DNA from: Liolophura sinensis
Lineage: Eukaryota > Mollusca > Polyplacophora > Chitonida > Chitonidae
Assembly: GCF_032854445.1 (NCBI RefSeq)
Contig: NC_088300.1
Coordinates: forward strand, 682,001-746,000
DNA: 64,000 bases
Reading direction: 5' to 3'
This document shows positions 62,021 through 64,000 of the stretch, piece by piece. Position 1 is the first letter of the stretch. Each line of letters begins with the position of its first letter. A program made the translations under genes and the position numbers. Under the pieces are notes generated by a model. It saw only the letters and a list, made by a program, of their open reading frames with translations. It was not told the DNA's origin and made no database searches.

Positions 62021-62749
62021 CTGAGTAAGAAAGTGTTTCCACCCTGCCCTACCCATAGATAGGTACAAATCTATTATGACTATCTCCTAATGTAAATCTT
62101 AGTCTGAATTAGAAAGATAATACAACCTTGTAAATTGACCATACACAGCCTTGTGAATTACTGTATTCCACTGGGTAAGCCGTTGTGACATCTATATTCA
62201 ATGGGTAAACACGAATAAATACACCATAACACACGTTTGAACAAAATGTGAAAGGGTTAGTCAAGTCAACACGAAAATACTTGAGTTTAAGAAACAAGTG
62301 CTATTTTCGTGAATACTCATGAATGCAAGGTAAGAACTCCAACTCCTCACACAACTAAATCGAGAAGCGGCCATGAACAGGCAGGGGATACGAGTTCAGC
62401 AATGGGAAATCCTGGCAAATATAAACAAACCCCACCCAGCATAACACATGTACAGTATGTACATAAGCAACGCCAATATAGCCAACTCGGCAAAAAAGAC
62501 AAACACTAAAAGCACACTTTTAAAATTGATTGTAAAGTTTATAAACCACAACAAATTTAATTCAACGCAGGTAAAACAGTAATCTTTCCTTTTTCAATGA
62601 CATTTACATAAATTATTCATATACCTGAGAACAGAAGGATCTGGAATCTCTGTGGAAGGGATGAGCAACCACATCATATGGAGGCAGGTCCAGTCCCTAG
62701 ATAAATTCCAAGCAAGGAATTCAAAGCATAGTCGATCCCAATAAGCTGA

Positions 62750-63148
62750 TCATCCTTTTGATTTCAATCTGCTAAAAAAGTTATCAAGGTCTACAATACA
62801 TGGATCGTCAAGTTCTGATGGACTACTGGGGCCAACTGTAATTTGGCTTTGTATCTGGTCAGCAACAAATTTAACATGTTGGTTAGTACAGGATCGTCTT
62901 AGCTCGTTTTCATCCAGACATCTCGAAACTTCAACATTGCGAATTTTTTCCAAGTCCAATGCTAGTCGCCTAGCGGTAGATTCCATCAACGCCTGAATAC
63001 GATACTGAGCACAACTTCCTAAAGTCAACAACTCCTTCTTCCTGTTAGCTTGGTCAATAAGCTTTAAGATCAACTTGATACTATTTCCACGGATTACCTT
63101 TACATTCTGTTTGGTAGGCCTACCTGTAACCTTCTCGTGAGGCGCCAT
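62750..63148 (-). CDS. Unrecognised 132-aa protein at the head of a minus-strand unit
   Basis: The ATG in AAGATGGCGCC (good Kozak context, YY1-like start sequence) opens 132 codons to TGA. The protein starts MAPHEKVTGRPTKQNVKVIR, continues with a predicted helical stretch (SIKLILKLIDQANRKKEL, YRIQALMESTARRLALDLEK) and ends acidic then basic (DLDNFFSRLKSKG). I recognise no domain; small size and helical content would fit an adaptor or chromatin-associated subunit, but that is a guess. Possible internal donors (ACAG|GTAGGC; TAAAG|GTAATC) could make alternative messages. No minus AATAAA lies close downstream, so the transcript may extend into the array. Confidence 0.6.
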   Translation of the reverse strand: MAPHEKVTGRPTKQNVKVIRGNSIKLILKLIDQANRKKELLTLGSCAQYRIQALMESTARRLALDLEKIRNVEVSRCLDENELRRSCTNQHVKFVADQIQSQITVGPSSPSELDDPCIVDLDNFFSRLKSKG

Positions 63149-64000
63149 CTTGAATATATCCTTCACAGAAAAACAAAACCAGGCGTACCTGGCTATCTAC
63201 GAATAACGGTCGATCAGGAATACACCGGCCTAACACATACACATGCCGTAATCATAAGAGCACGTAAATATAAATAAATTCAACCATAATTACGCATTGA
63301 TGTCCTACGGGACAGCAATACCCATACCTAATACCCAAAATCAACGCCTGTCCTGCGTCGTAAAATGGAAGCTCGGCTTATATACGATATGCGAAAACCG
63401 AAGCACAGTATCACGACGCGCCGGACTTTCACATATAGTCCCTCAAGAATTCACCTTTAATATGAAAAAATATTATTTTTTAGCGTATAAAGTTTATGTA
63501 GTTTATATTAATAATCGTTTATATTTCATAATAAACAAGCATTTATTGAGTACCATGTCACATGAAGTACAAAAGTTAGAAATCGTAAACAAGAGGAAAA
63601 TTCCAGACGCGAATGAATTTCTGTGTAGTTAGGCACTGACATCACAATGCTGACGTATCTAGCTCAAACCTGTTCAAACCGGTTGGAAGTCAACCGGAAA
63701 TCCATGAACCTGGGCTGTGTTTCTATTTTGGAATATGTCGTCACTAGGAATAAGGTACAACATGTATATGTGCAGCCCATGAATGTTATATCAGCATTTG
63801 GTAAACATGTAAGAAAAAAAAAAAACCTTTACTATACAATAGTGTGCTACATTACTGTAAAAAATAATTAATGGATACATGAAGGCCTATAATATTGTTC
63901 GTACCCTCGATTCAAAATTGTTAACAATTCAATGTATAAATGAATAGAGACTGATATCATATTCCATGCCTTATCGTCAGTGGGCTTATATAAGATTTTA
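63149..64000. promoter_or_regulatory. Promoter-side flank of the 63-kb gene; nothing else recognised
   Basis: CpG-containing sequence sits just upstream of the ATG (63,170-63,420). Further right, AACCGGTTGGAAGTCAACCG and an adjacent ETS-type ACCGGAAAT lie at about 63,680-63,702. A similar AACCGGTTGGAA lies near the XPO1 first exon at about 6,130. The remainder is AT-rich with no supported gene. Confidence 0.4.

Overview
This is a 64-kb piece of an animal nuclear genome, most likely a lophotrochozoan and probably a mollusc. Genes are split by long AT-rich introns with GT..AG borders. The window carries tRNA-derived SINEs of a type I associate from memory with molluscan genomes (A/B box head, 'tacgccgtactcaa' tail, TAAA-rich end), several foldback elements and an unusual load of minisatellites. 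No prokaryotic, organellar or CRISPR signal was seen.

Layout: (1) 75-6,170, minus strand: the first four coding exons of exportin-1 (XPO1), running off the left edge, with a likely noncoding first exon ending at 6,069. (2) 9,895-20,450, plus strand: a six-finger C2H2 gene that matches ZNF410. Its introns hold minisatellites with 35-, 27- and 26-bp units, the 27-bp array being 3 kb long. (3) 28,747-22,955, minus strand: FAM161 (ciliary/centrosomal family), five coding exons. (4) 28,979-41,201, plus strand: COQ6 (ubiquinone monooxygenase), twelve coding exons, head-to-head with FAM161 across 231 bp. (5) 63,148 leftwards, minus strand: an unrecognised 132-codon ORF behind a promoter-like start. 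Behind it lies about 15 kb (48.1-62.4 kb) of tandemly diverged modules that look like splicing units on the minus strand.

ZNF410(+)/FAM161(-)/COQ6(+) has the order and orientation I recall for human 14q24 (ZNF410/FAM161B/COQ6). XPO1 beside FAM161 recalls human 2p15 (XPO1/FAM161A). The window therefore looks like the single unduplicated version of two human loci.

The strongest candidate for something undescribed is the 48-62 kb array. The plus-strand octamer CCCCACCC (GGGTGGGG on the minus strand) recurs 17 times within 9.5 kb, plus variants. In nearly every copy it is followed on the minus strand, about 20-40 nt later, by a YAG acceptor-like site. One module class also ends in an AAG|GTATG-type donor. 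Splice-like borders persist where the sequence between them has diverged and where reading frames are broken. This suggests a cluster of alternatively spliced, perhaps noncoding, cassette exons.
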